Assembly (NCBI GenBank): GCA_029449235.1
Contig: JANATG010000016.1
Span: 806,001-870,000, forward strand
Length of the DNA stretch: 64,000 bases
Direction of reading: 5' to 3'
Source: Linnemannia schmuckeri
Lineage: Eukaryota > Mortierellomycota > Mortierellomycetes > Mortierellales > Mortierellaceae
The position numbers were made by a program, and so were the translations under genes. Each line of letters opens with the position of its first letter. Position 1 is the stretch's first letter. The notes under the pieces are model-generated. The model had not been told where the DNA came from and did no database searches. It worked only from the letters and a program-made list of their open reading frames with translations. Shown piece after piece: positions 52,680-64,000 of this stretch.

Positions 52680-53525
52680 TTAAAGTTGTTGAAAGAGAAA
52701 CAAGAGGGGGTGGTGGATGTCAAATGAGAAAGAGAGGGAGATAGAGAAGACACTTGTTTGACAGTTGGCTAATAAACAAGCATAGTGGCAAAGGCCGGTA
52801 TTGTCATTTGCGTAGGAGAGAGGAGTTAATGGTAACTAGTGGACTGAAATAGTGTGAGACTGTCAATGCGCGTTCATCACCCTTTTTGATGAGAGCAGGA
52901 GGGAAGAGTTAAAGATCGCACGTACTACACTCGCTCGCTTCGCCCAATCTGTGACACGGTTGGACAATACCCTGTTGACCATACTCCGAAAAAGTGTCCT
53001 GAAGAAGTGGATGAATTGCATCTAAACAAGCACCTGACTATTTCCCTCATTCTTGATTACATTAGCAAGATCTCAAGATCAGAGGGTATTTGAATCCGCT
53101 CCTCTTCTACCCATCTCCAGCCATGGTCATCAGTTCCAGGGTGTATGCATGGAGGGCGAACTCATCACCTCCTTCAGAACTGGTGCAAGTGTCGCCTGAT
53201 GCCGATCCCTTTTCTCCTTCGCGTCCACGTTTTTACTCGTGTTTTTCTATCTCCCAAAACAACAAGCCCTTGCACAGCATGGGTATCAAGAGCCTTTATG
53301 GCTGGACAAAGAGCCCCTGACTTCCGTACATACAAATTGCTGATAAAACACTTACTCCTTTTCATACCTTTACTTTTACAGCATCAATATCCCGACAAGT
53401 TCATCAAAATGAACAGGTTCGATCACCTTTTTTGCGCAACATAAAAAGCCGATAATTTCTTTTGTCCCCCCTTCTCTTTCTCACAACTCATCTCCTAGCT
53501 CAGTTCCTACAGACATCAACAAAAA
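52680..53525. other. Intergenic, no gene seen
   Basis: 846 bp; GA-rich near 52690-52750, otherwise mixed, with an A-rich leader directly before the zinc-knuckle ORF. Confidence 0.4.
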
Positions 53526-54476
53526 ATGACCTCCACCTATGCTGCTAGCGACGTTGCCGACTCTTTCGAGGATTTGTCGTCCCTCTCCTCGGACAAGGAT
53601 ATCGAATCCTTGGTCTTGGCTACGATTTACAATGATGACGATGATGACGAGCTTGACAAGAACAGCAAGTCGACGAATACAACCAACACCGAGGCTGAGG
53701 GCACCGCAACGAAGGAAGACGACGATGACGATTTTGTCGACCTGGTCGGGGCTGATGTAGAGGATGGGGGGGATGTTCTGTCTGAATGTTGGGAGTTCTC
53801 ACACTCAATATCCCCGGAACCTCAGGATTCCCATCGAGATTCGACCACCTTGCTTGAATCTTCACAGCCAGAGAAAGCACCGACTCGCCTTCTTGAAAAC
53901 AGGAGCACCAAAAAGAAGAAGGGCCCAAGCGCAACAACGACAGCAAAGGTGGTCACGAGCAACAACACCAACCTGCCTTTGACGTCTTCGATTCCGAAAA
54001 TCAAAAAACGAATGATGAAGGACATCCTTGCTCCGCTCAACAAGCCCGTTCCATCAGCATCAGTAGTGATAGCCTCATCGGCATCACCAAACCGTGTTGT
54101 TGCGATCCCCTCACGCCTTCGACAGCCACGTCAGAAAGCTGCCAAAATAACTACCACCACTACGGCTACTGCCACTTTTCCTGATGCCGTCAGCGCCCCT
54201 TCGCCTCAAGCCAAAAAGTACGCGGAACCCAAGAAGGCTGTCGCTGCCAGCCATCAGGCTACCGGCGCTCTTGACCAAACTGCCGTACCCACTGCCATTG
54301 TTGGCCCCTCAGTTCCTTCAGCTATAGCTGCTGCGTTTACTATCACCGACAAGACTCAAAAGCAGGAGGAAAGCGATGGCATCTGCAAGGCGATCCGCCG
54401 ATCGACAGGAAAACGCTGCACCCGCCATGGCCAACACGGCGGATACTGCAGCACACACCGTTTGCTGGTCAAGTAG
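53526..54476 (+). CDS. Disordered protein with C-terminal zinc-knuckle-like motif
   Basis: 316 residues, one exon, ATG preceded by A-rich sequence. The N-terminal third is very acidic (Asp runs near residues 36-42 and 65-70). The middle is Thr/Ser/Ala/Pro-rich with basic patches (STKKKKGP, IPKIKKRMMKD) that could be nuclear localisation signals. The last 30 residues hold CKAIRRSTGKRCTRHGQHGG followed by YCSTH, a C-x10-C-x9-C-x3-H arrangement like small cysteine/histidine knuckles found at protein ends in many eukaryotic nuclear proteins. Low-complexity codon use is normal for the strand. Likely nuclear; role unknown. Confidence 0.7.
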   Translation: MTSTYAASDVADSFEDLSSLSSDKDIESLVLATIYNDDDDDELDKNSKSTNTTNTEAEGTATKEDDDDDFVDLVGADVEDGGDVLSECWEFSHSISPEPQDSHRDSTTLLESSQPEKAPTRLLENRSTKKKKGPSATTTAKVVTSNNTNLPLTSSIPKIKKRMMKDILAPLNKPVPSASVVIASSASPNRVVAIPSRLRQPRQKAAKITTTTTATATFPDAVSAPSPQAKKYAEPKKAVAASHQATGALDQTAVPTAIVGPSVPSAIAAAFTITDKTQKQEESDGICKAIRRSTGKRCTRHGQHGGYCSTHRLLVK

Positions 54477-54639
54477 GGGCATGACTCACACTGATCAAGC
54501 TGAATCAAGACGCTTCTCGCTCCCCTTTTCTATCTTTTCTTTTGGCTGCGATTGCTTTTGACTTGATTGAATGAATAAAAAAAGGCACGGTATTGTTCAT
54601 AACTTCAATCAAACGCGCTGCCAGGAAAAAAGGTCGTCA

Positions 54640-55870
54640 GCAGAAATTTATTGTTGTTGCGCAAAGGAGTGACCTTGCTGCTGGCCATACGCAGGAAGCG
54701 TCTGACGATGGCGGTCTTCCTGGTATGAGCAAAAACGCCGATAAACTCACCATGTCCCTTCTAGATATCCATCTAATCCGATTCCAACACTTCCATGTCG
54801 GGACGATAGACCTCGTTGCCGTTGTGAACAAGGGGCAGCTCCTCATGAGTTTCATAATACTGGTTCCGACAGTTCAGGCAGAGCAATCAGGGCTCGCCAC
54901 CGTACTCGCCAATTGGGACCTCGAGCGGGACATTGGGCATGAGGGAGACCATGTCTGTGTGAGAGAAGACTCGCAGACCCAGTAGGAGCTTGAGCAGGCG
55001 AAGGCCATGTAGGTGCGGTACTTGCGCTTGGGCACACCCAGCTTACCGTTCTCGCAGATCATCCTCCATATCGGGTGGGAGTGGACACCTCCGAGCCAGG
55101 TCTTGGAGATAAGGGAGGCCTTGGTCATTTGGGAGGGTCGCATGCAAGATAAAATGTAATGCCAGGTCTCGAGGGGAAGGACCGAGCAGGGGTTAGTTTT
55201 CTTGAGAGGAAGGGGCGCAGTATAAGACGATGAGGTGGTAGAGCCCTTAATAACGTGTTGAGTAGAGTCCAGCTATGGTCTCTTGGGTGCAAGTCGACGG
55301 CGTGGGGCGAGTTCTTCGTAGTCATAATGGTAGGTGTCTCGAGTAGAATCATAGTAAGCTTCCTGATCCGTATATGGTTCTGTGTTGTAACACCTCTCGA
55401 AGGATGTGACGCTGATGAGAGAGTTAAGCTCACAGTGCGGCCGCCTCGCCCATGTTTGGCTGCCAGGCCCTCAGCAACATACTCGACGTTCATAAGCTCT
55501 GTCTGGGTCGCTTTGCCCTCCGGTCGTGACCAAAGAGATTATCATCCTTGTCCAGAGCAGGCATGGACATGGGTGTCTGAGCCCCTTTCTCCGCAAAAGA
55601 TACTTTGCTCCCAGCATCAGCAGCGATAGCAGTGAACGAGGTTGGTTTCCTGTTAGCCCACCTATCGATGTTTGACTCCTTGGCGGCGGTGAGACATGGG
55701 GTGAAGTCGACTGCAGGTCTCGTGTTTGAGTAGTTAGTGTCGTGTTGAAGGATCGCGGTCTTGAACGAAGCGGGCAAAGGTGGAGAGACTGGCCGAACTT
55801 GGAGTATATATGCATGGACCAAACGACCTGTCATGGGGTCGCGACGAGGGAAGGGATATTGCTGCTCCAT
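54640..55870 (-). pseudogene. F-box protein relic with Cys motifs
   Basis: Starts at the ATG at 55868-55870 (MEQQYPFPRRDPMTGRLVHA) and runs about 125 codons. It then changes frame several times: VEYVAEGLAAKHGRGGR, then NTEPYTDQEAYYDSTRDTYH, a TAG, and an F-box VLPLETWHYILSCMRPSQMT followed by KASLISKTWLGGVHSHPIW near 55080-55200. Downstream pieces SSYWVCESSL and LLCLNCRNQYYETHEEL suggest a paired-Cys motif after the F-box. At least three frame changes and four stops. A different F-box class from the 24-36 kb array. Confidence 0.65.
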
Positions 55871-57381
55871 CGTGGATGCGGCGAAGGGTGTTTGTCCAGT
55901 GTATATGAAAGAAAGTTGGTGGTGTTTGTGTATGGAAGAAAGAACTAAAAATTGACAATAAGATAAATTGTGATGATCCACAAACTATAAACTGATCGGC
56001 CACAGAAACTCTAATAAGGGGCATTCATCAATTGCATGACCCTTGGCTCCGGCAATTCTAGCGTCAATGCTGGTGCCCCATATATACACCACACCATAGC
56101 TCACCAGTCCGCTACCAACCACTGTGAGCTTCAGACTGTGCGGTCTGACTCTTGCTGGGGTGTATGTGCTGCGGGATACCTTTTTGACAGTCCTGGAGGG
56201 AGGCCCTTGTCGGAAGAACCGGCAATATTCGATACCTTTGCAGCTCCCGTTTGATTTGTTTAAGGCACCCAGAGCACGAAATGGACATGATCTTGCCGAG
56301 AAGAGCACTTGGGCCTGCAACAGGTTGCAGGATCTACGCATCATGACCAGGAGCTCGATACTGAGCACAAGGTCGCCACGGCTATCGGTATGTTACACCA
56401 ATGCAGGTCCTCGAGACGACGGACAAGTCGATCGAGGCTCGAGTTGCACGGTTTCTTTTCAAGTTTGAGCGCCTCAAGACGATGCGGCTGGATGGACAAA
56501 TTTGGGGCGTCTAGAAGAATTTATCTGACCTTTTTTGTGCCAGCACTGGTATAGCCGTGACACGACGAGTGCCTCTCTTTTTCTTAAGCGCATTAACGTC
56601 AACTGAGCATGATATTCATAAACCTGCGTAGTAGGTTTTGGTTGATGTGAATGGGACATGTGGTTTTGCGGCGTGCAGGAAAAAGTGACGACGCATTTAT
56701 TGAAGTATGCAAGGAAGGACGGTGGTTTGCATTCTGCCTCTGTTGTCGTGACAAGTGGTAGGAAATAGCATGGGTGGAGTGTGGCTACTACATCGCTGAG
56801 GGAATTTTGATGAAATAGGGGAGCTATGCGCGATTTATTTCTCGACGCGTGAGCTGCAGGGATAAAAGAGGGGTGATGATCCTTTTTTTGTTTCTTCTGC
56901 GGAGGCATTTCTTTGTTCTCACACAAAGTCATTCGACATTCCTTAATTGACAGTTCTATGCCTTGCAATCCACTACAGAACGCCCTTCAGACCACGTTTG
57001 ACTCGGCGTTGACATACCCTAGCATTTATATTAGTTTCCATTCATTGCTTTTCATCTTTTCATCGCCATCATTTGATCATGCATTGACCATGGGCATGCG
57101 ATCTTCTTCTGCTTGTTCTTTTACCCCGAGGCAATTTTCTTTTTGTTTTCGTTTATCGTATGATCGAACTCTTCCTCTTAGTAGATCTTATTGCTCTCCA
57201 ATGGCAGTGATGTCTTCAGGTACAACTAATATAAAAGGAGCTTTGCCTTCATTTTTTTTTTTGGCTGTAATTTTTTTATTCCTTCGCCGTCGTCCTAGCT
57301 CTTTTCTGATAGTCAGTCTGTGCGCCAACTCACCCTCACTGGTCTTTATTTATTTCATCCCCCCCGTTTTTCAATCCAAAT
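55871..57381. other. Intergenic with possible F-box/LRR remnant
   Basis: About 56290-56540 on the plus strand, fragments such as WACNRLQDLRI, VATAIGMLHQCRSLETTDKS and ARFLFKFERLKTMRLDGQIW in mixed frames look like the C-terminal end of an LRR-type F-box protein. The rest has no supported gene. Confidence 0.3.
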
Positions 57382-58084
57382 ATGTACTGCAACAACTGTT
57401 GCCTGTGTCTTCCGATACGAGGTGGAGGGATGTGGCTCTCAGGACTTGTTCTAGTCATCAACGCAGCTGGTGCAATCTCCCTATTTCTTTGGGGCACATT
57501 CTTCTTTTCGTCCTCGACTATTTGCGCTATAGTTGCAGGCTTCTCTGCCTTTCAAGCTGTTACCGCCGCTATTGCGTTTATTGCTCAGTGCAATGTAAAT
57601 TGGGTGATGTGTTCGTAAGCCGAGGAAAGGGTATCTGTCGGTAACAAGAAAATAAATCAACTAACATACCCCTCCCTTTCCCGTTGGTACATAGTGGTCG
57701 TACATGCTGACAAGGATGTATGTATTTGTCCAATGGCTGGTGATGTTCTTATCCGCGGCCAGGATTGGACTGGTTGCATATGAGCTGGCATCGAATAAGG
57801 ACCGGATACAGGATGCATGTCTCCACCCTTCTGCTTATGCCACTATTGTTGCTGAGAGAGATGGATCTAGGACAACCACAAAGTTACCACCGTCGTTTTA
57901 TTGCAGTATAAAGGTGGATACATTTGTGTTGGTGGTGGTTGTGGGAATGGTTGTGGACTGGCTGTTGAATGGGTACCTGTACTTTGTTCTGTGGCGGTTC
58001 TATACGAAGATGCGGTTGTACCCTGAGGCTGTCAAGGGTGGCGATAATGCGTTTTCGTATGAGGAGGCCCTTGATGAGGTGTGA
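57382..58084 (+). CDS. Four-span membrane protein, unknown role
   Basis: 200 residues; exons 57382-57594 and 57695-58084. The donor at 57595 (GTAAAT) keeps phase 0; the alternative donors at 57601 (GTGATG) or 57615 fit less well or hit a stop. The N-terminus MYCNNCCLCLPIRGG is Cys-rich, then hydrophobic spans at about 17-37 (LSGLVLVINAAGAISLFLWG), 42-68, 80-100 (FVQWLVMFLSAARIGLVAY) and 145-170 (FVLVVVVGMVVDWLLNGYLY). The tail is polar and acidic. The layout resembles fungal endomembrane tetraspan proteins; no specific family recognised. Confidence 0.72.
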
Positions 58085-59450
58085 CATCCTATTCACATCA
58101 CCACCTCAGACTAATAAACGCATCGATCAAACTAGGAACACAAACATAAACAGATTTTAGCCTGTCGATGGTTCGAACAATTCCAGTCGTTCTTTCTCTT
58201 CCCCACCCTTTGACCTCTTCCCCTCGTTCTTGTTTTTACGCCCACATTCTCATTCTGTCACTCTTGCTCGCGTCACTCCCTCTGATTTACTCCCCCTTCA
58301 CTTCGCTCTTTCCCATGACCTCCTTCTCTCATGCAACGAATCAACTTGAATCAGGATGGCCCTTCAACAGACAGATGGGGCAACAACACTCAAAAAGAGG
58401 TACATACCTTTTTCTCATTCTCTGAACTCAGAACTCAGACTCATACTTCCTACACTTTGAGTGGATACGACGACAGGGGTACCAGAGATAAGACCTTATT
58501 GACTGGTTACATGAAAAAAGTATCCGTGTACACCTTCGAGTCAAAACAGCGGACAAACGGCGCGTCAGGTTATTTTTCCTCTGGTGCAGTCGACAAGAGC
58601 CTCGTTGGGTTGCTGGCCATTCATGTTGCTGCGTTGTCGCCAATCCATCCTATCAGGCCATCGTGCCCTATCTTTTTGGTAGCTTTCTTGTATTTGTTGT
58701 TTGTATTTGGATGACCTAACAACCAAAAAAAGAAAGATAAGGCTGTGGGGTAAGGTACGGTGGTCACTTCTTGTTCTCTTTTGGGCCTCGTTCTCTTTTC
58801 GTTTGTCTTACTCCACATACCCATGGATGGTGTCCTCCTTCCCCTTCATCTAGTGCCAATGGGGACTAGCGTCATGCAGCCATTTGCTGTCTAGAGAGAA
58901 CTGCCGTTTTGGCCCATGACACTTCCTCTTTCCTCGCATATCTCTTTTTTGCATTATTTCTTAGCCGTTGTCGTTGTTACCCCACCAAAATAAAACCTTG
59001 CCGTACTCACCCTGTCAACAGGAACCGGTCTACCGCTCATACCCTGCTAACTTAGTCGACTACAGTAGGAGTTGCGTACCCTAACACATACCCGCATACC
59101 CCCAAAGCCCAAGCCCAAGCGGACCATTGCTACGTGACCGCAACATGACGTTTCGTCCTGGCCCAGTAGTAAGTCGTTAGAAAGTACCTGCATTCATAAA
59201 CCGAGAATGGTGTATGCTTAAATATCGGCACTTTATCCTAGTTCACCCTGTCTGCCCACATTTTTTTTTATTGTTCTTCTTTCCCCTCACTTTTCTTTAT
59301 TGTTGCTTTTCCCCTCATTGATCGCTCTTTAGCTCGTTTCTCCGTCCTTCGCCGTTGTTACTATCATTTCCCTCTGACCCATTGACATCCCTCTCTTTCC
59401 CATTCTCTCTTTTGATAATTATCAGCCGGGAAACAGACGACTGAGGTACC
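58085..59450. other. Intergenic; small ORFs of doubtful status
   Basis: ATG-started ORFs at 58168-58425 (hydrophobic N-terminal segment) and 58331-58714 (hydrophobic C-terminus) overlap in different frames. Neither shows a domain. The remainder is the upstream region of acid trehalase, pyrimidine-rich near 59260-59340. Confidence 0.35.
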
Positions 59451-62400
59451 ATGCGCTCAAACCCATTGCGGCTTATCGTGAGCCTTACCGCCGTCATTGT
59501 GGTGACCATACCCGTCTTTACGTCTGGGTCCCCCATCGCCACAAGAGCAGCTCCATCCTCGTCGTCCGATGACGAATGGATCTTCCGCACAACGTCCATC
59601 AACACTACCTCCTTTCAAGCCGAGCCTTACGTCTCCAACGGATACATTGGCGCTAGGTTGCCCGCCGAGGGTATGGGCCTTCGGATCCATCCTGCGGTCG
59701 ACTATGATGACATGAATGGCACCCAGGGCTGGCCACTCTTTTCTCTTCGCCAGACGGCCTCGACTGTTGCAGGCTTTTATGGGCTCCAGAACAAGACAAG
59801 AGGCACCAACTTTGTGAGTTATTTCTTTCGTTACTCCGTCTTCTCGCGCTGCACTAATTTCATGCTAGGTGGTGTGACTATGGCACCCCTTGATGTGAAT
59901 AAGGAAGTGTGTCCAAAAAATTGGGCTTTACTGGAGGGGACTAATGTCATGACCTTGTTGGACAAAACAACATAGGAACAAAAAGGAGGCGAACAAGTCA
60001 TCTCTTTGCTCCCAACATGGACGTCGCTGTACCTGACCGTCTCCTCTGCCTCAGGGTCCAGCATCAATGATTCGGCGACTTATCGGGTTGATGTCGATCT
60101 TGACCAGATAAAGTCCTTTTCTCAGTCGCTTTCTATGCGAGATGGCATTGTCGAAACCTCCGTCGTCTGGTCTCCCTTCAACTCTACAAACAGCAACAGT
60201 TCGAGCTCGGGCGACATCCAACTTCACTACACCATCCTGGCGCATCGATCGCGTCCTAGTCTGGGTCTTGTCCGTCTGGATGTCTCCGGTTTGGCTGATG
60301 GTCAACGAGTCGTGATCACAGATGCAATTGATGGGTCTGGGGCACAGCGAGTTGAAGGCGAGCAGGCTGGCAAGTTAAATGAGACCGAGTTGCCCTATGC
60401 GATCTACTCTGCTGTCCGCCCTTCCAGAATCACCAATGTCACCGCCTGGGAGATCTCAGCCCTCAGCATCGTCTCGTCCGACAAGAAGGCTGTCAAGGTC
60501 TCTGCTGTTGATACTCCCGATAGTGTTGGTCTTAACACCAATGTCAAGAGCTCTGCTACCGTTGCCCAGTCTTATTCGGTCACTGTTCCTTCAAGTGGCA
60601 AGATCTCGGTTTTCAAGGCAGTCGGTATTGCGTCCTCAGATGCCTTTGAGGGAATTGAGCGGGACATAGCACTGAAGACGGCCAAGCAAGCACGGAAGGA
60701 TGGGTGGGAAAGACTAGTCAAAGAACACAAGACTGCCTGGGAGACACTCTGGGCTGATGGTGGCGAGGTGATTATTCACGGAGCCGAGAAGCGATCCAGC
60801 AACAGCACCAGTAAATCGACCAGTCTCCTCACCGAGATCCAGACAACCACTCGATCCAGTCTTTTCCATCTCTTGACTAACGTGCGCAGCGGTCTTGAGG
60901 GTAAGGGTCTGGGCGACAACAGTATTGCGCCAGCTGGGTTGACATCGGATTCATATGCGGGAGGAATCTTTTGGGATGCCGATACTTGGATGTACCCCAG
61001 TCTGTTGTCGTTGTTCCCGGACTATGCGATGAGCATCAACAACTACCGCACCAAGAACCTCGGCGCTGCGATGGAGAATGCTAAGCAGTTTAATCGATCT
61101 GGGCTTTTGTATCCCTGGGTCGCCTTCCGCTACGGCGATTGCACCGGTATGTTTATTTTCGGCACTCAATCCCTTGTTTATTCATACCATGAGGTTTTTG
61201 TATCCATCCAACTCTCAATTGGCTTATTTTTGTTTGTTGCTTTGTGATGGTAGGAATTGGCCCGTGCTACGATTACGAGTACCACCTGAACAACGACATT
61301 GCGCTGGCTCAATGGCAATACTTTTTGTCAACCAACAACAAGACCTGGCTCGCTGACTATGGATACCCAATTATGAAGGCTGTCTCTGACTTTTGGGGCA
61401 GTCAAGTCATCCGTCAGCCTGGCACTCCGTAAGTTTATGTCCTAATTATTTGGTCAGCATATCTGAACTTTTTTTGGGGGTCTCCTTTGTGTTCTGACGC
61501 TCATTTCTTCCTTTTCCTAATTACTCGATTAGTGGATTCACAACCAAGAACGAGGTATAATGCATTGCTTGCTACTTTTCAACGTTGACTTCAACATGCC
61601 CTTAGTTAGTCCTATTTTCAAAAATACTAACTTTCGCTTTCCTGTGCTTTCTTTTGCAATTAGACGGACCCTGATGAATATGCCAACTTCAAGGACAATG
61701 CAGCGTTCACAAACGCAGGAGCATCAGTGACCCTCAGGAACAGTATCGAGGCAGCCAAAATCCTGGGCATTTCCTCCCTGACACCCTCCAACTGGAGCGA
61801 CATTGCCGACAACATTGCAATCCTCTACGACAATTCGTCCAATATTGTCCTCGAATACGACGGCTTTAACGCTACGACCCCCGTCAAGCAGGCCGACGTC
61901 GTCCTCTTGATTTACCCACTCGAGTTCCCAGTCCGAAACCCCAAGGGTGATCTCGCCTTCTATGCGGGTGCCAACAGTCCTAATGGGCCGGGCATGACCT
62001 ATTCGATTTTCAGTATTGACTCTGCACATTTGTCGTACCAGGGCTGTGAGGCTTTCACATACCTGTTACAGAGTTCTGAGCCCTATGTCCGAGAGCCATT
62101 CCACCAGTTCTCGGAGCAGATGACTGATGTTTATAAGGATAATGGGCATACCAACCCGGCATATACTTTCTTGACGGGTAATGGCGGGTATCTCCAGATT
62201 TGGACGCATGGATTCACGGGTTACAGACCGAGGTTGGATTGCTTTTATTTAGACCCGACTTTGCCGCCTCAGTTGGCACCTGAGGGGTTTACGGTCAAAG
62301 GGATGAAGTGGCAGGGAAGTGTTTTTGATGTTACCGTTAATGGTGATAAGACTGTCGTGACCAGACGGTCTGGTCGTGGTGGCAAGAAGGCTTGTGTTCG

Positions 62401-63074
62401 TATCGGAGACCGAAACCGCAAGTCTGGCAAATAGTAAGTCCCTTGGAATACCGTTTTTGATGTCCCCTTTGTTTGAAAGCAGCGCGTTTTCTTTTCTTTC
62501 GAACATATGCTAATCAACTTTACTATTTTCTCTACATAATAATAGTCAATTGGCAGTGGGTCAGACATTGACGGTGGCGACGTACAGGAGCGACCTGAAC
62601 GGAACACTAGTCCCCGGAAACAAGGCCCAATGCGCACCTTCCGTGATCTCTAAGGATCCGATCTTGCCTGGCCAGTACGCCCTCTCGGCCGTTGACGGAT
62701 CTAACGCGACCTACTGGCGACCCAACACCCGTGCACCCGCGTCAATGACTATCGACTTGGGTCGCACACAGTCCATCAAGGGATTCCATTTCAATTTCAA
62801 CCATAACCCTCCTGTCAACTATACCGTCTTTGTTGGTAGTAGTGCCGAGGACGGAGCAGAGATGAGGGAGGTGGTGAAGGTCGACAAGGTTGAGATCACG
62901 GCACCATACGATGCGGCGAATGCGAATGTTGTGAGGGTCCGGTTGGGTAACACGAGTGATGTTTCTTTGGCAGAGAAGGTGCAGGCGCGGTTTGTCAAAC
63001 TTGTGGTGGAGGGAGTTTTGACGGATGATGGTACCCCCGCTGGCGCTACCGTTGCTGAGGTTGTTGTCTTTTAG
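59451..63074 (+). CDS. ATH1: Acid trehalase (GH65), secreted or vacuolar
   Basis: Hydrolyses trehalose to two glucoses outside the cytosol; about 1,009 residues. Exons 59451-59813, 59976-61146, 61254-61428, 61533-61554, 61664-62433 and 62546-63074, including a 22-nt micro-exon. Signal peptide at about 1-27 (LRLIVSLTAVIVVTIPVFTS). GH65 landmarks: FQAEPYVSNGYIGARLPAEG, GGIFWDADTWMYPSLL, NAKQFNRSGLLYPW, PCYDYEYHLNNDIALAQW, then PDEYANF near residue 580 with the probable catalytic Glu, and GNGGYLQIWTHGF. The last 180 residues include a discoidin-like part (NATYWRPN, MTIDLGRTQSIKGF). Many N-glycosylation sequons fit secretion. The exon 1-2 junction may miss a few residues. Convergent with GH16. 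Confidence 0.93.
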
Positions 63075-63208
63075 AACCTGTGTGGTTTCGTTTGTTAATA
63101 TATATGCTATTTAATTATCTGAAGTGGTTCGTGCGCTATGAAATGAGAGGTCAGAATATTTACAGGTGGGGAAAAAATAGTTCTCTTAAAAAGAAAAAAT
63201 ATATAAAA

Positions 63209-64000
63209 CTAAGGAGTATAGGACATGTTGCGGAAACAACTGACAACCTTGCGTCCATCCGTCGGCATCTCAAACTTGCCCGCCCACTGGTCTTCATTAT
63301 TGTGGGTCCAAGAGTTCATCGCCAACTTGAACTCTGTCGTCGCCGGATCGGCCACCTCCACATCCGATCGCTCATACACCTTCCGCCCATCAACATGCCA
63401 TGCAATATAATCCCTTCGCCATTCAATTGCATAATTATGCCAATCTTGAGCCGCATCAAATCCCAAATCGATCTTGACTGGGTGCTGTTCCTTCCCCTTC
63501 CAGACATTCACCCAACAGACTGTGGATACTCTTCCGGTGAGCTCGATATCGATCTCGTTGATCCCGTTGGCGATCAGGAAGAACGCCGTGACATGGCCCT
63601 TGATATTCGTCGAGATCATGTCACAAGAGTAAATCCCGTACCCTAACCCCGTCTCCCTCGAAATCAACTCTCCTCCCGAAAAAGGCTTCACAGACGACAA
63701 GGTCCCGATGGAGATCTGGGCACCCTCAGGAGTGAAAACGACCGAATCGCGGATGTAGTTGGACGACCAACGGTCGGGGCCCTTCTCATGCGGGATGATG
63801 AACTTTGCAGCGAGGGCTGCGCTTGCTGAAGAGATGGCATTCGGATCGGATGCAGGAGGGGTGGTGAGGGATTCGAAGAAGGGTGCACGGTTACTTGTTG
63901 GTTGTGGAGGGTAGTTGTTTGTGAAGGCGGTTTGCTGTTGACCTTGACCTTGGTTACGGTTTTGACCTTGTTGTGGAGGTGGAGGTGGGGCCTGTTGTTG
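63209..64000 (-). CDS. GH16 family glycosidase/transglycosidase, 3' part
   Basis: 263 residues visible; the 5' end is beyond the window. The frame is open to 64000. The N-terminal visible part is a Pro/Gln-rich linker (QQGQNRNQGQGQQQ), then FIIPHEKGPDRWSSNYI. The catalytic motif NEIDIELTG fits the GH16 E-x-D-x-E signature with nucleophile and acid/base Glu. Later, DWHNYAIEWRRDYIAWHVDG is the conserved Trp-rich strand of the jelly-roll, and LAMNSW resembles a substrate-cleft segment. Probably acts on cell-wall beta-glucan or chitin-glucan links. No GPI signal at the C-terminus (ends NMSYTP). The two genes end 134 bp apart. Confidence 0.9.
   Translation of the reverse strand, partial: QQQAPPPPPQQGQNRNQGQGQQQTAFTNNYPPQPTSNRAPFFESLTTPPASDPNAISSASAALAAKFIIPHEKGPDRWSSNYIRDSVVFTPEGAQISIGTLSSVKPFSGGELISRETGLGYGIYSCDMISTNIKGHVTAFFLIANGINEIDIELTGRVSTVCWVNVWKGKEQHPVKIDLGFDAAQDWHNYAIEWRRDYIAWHVDGRKVYERSDVEVADPATTEFKLAMNSWTHNNEDQWAGKFEMPTDGRKVVSCFRNMSYTP

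Noticed and set aside
58168..58714. Two overlapping ORFs as a secreted or GPI-anchored protein
   Set aside because: The hydrophobic ends are in different frames and no splice joining them could be supported.
1..64000. tRNA, rRNA or CRISPR features
   Set aside because: No convincing B-box plus cloverleaf, no rRNA-like stretch and no spaced direct repeats were seen by eye; a dedicated tRNA scan was not possible.

Overview
The window is fungal nuclear DNA. Genes carry short GT-AG introns (about 80-330 bp, a few near 500-730 bp), AATAAA signals, CT-rich leaders and long A/T homopolymers. Diagnostic fungal genes include trifunctional HIS4, acid trehalase, a DEP-RGS protein and a multicopper oxidase. 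The large intronless F-box proteins, ubiquitin-like/RING proteins and defensin-like peptides, next to a metazoan-style myosin regulatory light chain, suggest an early-diverging lineage such as Mortierella; that placement is inferred, not proven.

Layout. 1-0.8 kb: 3' end of a laccase-type multicopper oxidase. 2.0-9.5 kb: tandem array of seven copies of an unrecognised family of about 150 residues, all on the minus strand; five are open, one has three stop codons and one is frameshifted. The copies share a TATA box, a far-upstream element and a poly(A) site. 10.1-20.7 kb: housekeeping block with an SDR reductase, myosin regulatory light chain, a mitochondrial membrane protein, HIS4 and a mercaptopyruvate-type sulfurtransferase. 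21.3-23.8 kb: two defensin-like loci. One has lost its ATG and two cysteines; the other has an intact six-cysteine pattern but a mariner-type MITE lies across its 5' end.

24.4-35.7 kb: tandem F-box array of three intact intronless genes and one decayed copy. 36.0-40.0 kb: a frameshifted ubiquitin-like/RING gene and a DEP-RGS regulator of G-protein signalling. 40.0-44.0 kb: almost 4 kb with no convincing gene, rich in polypurine. 44.0-50.9 kb: EMC1, a CAP/PR-1 pseudogene and ATP5 (OSCP). 51.1-56.6 kb: a graveyard of relics (RING, FAD oxidase, F-box) around one zinc-knuckle protein. 57.4-64.0 kb: a four-span membrane protein, secreted acid trehalase and the 3' part of a GH16 glycosidase.

Conserved single-copy genes (HIS4, EMC1, ATP5, sulfurtransferase, RLC, RGS) have many introns. 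They alternate with fast-turnover islands (helical-protein array, defensins, F-box array, RING/F-box relics) where duplication and decay are both visible. Three disrupted frames are explained by single-base changes in homopolymers, so assembly error should be excluded before those loci are called dead.
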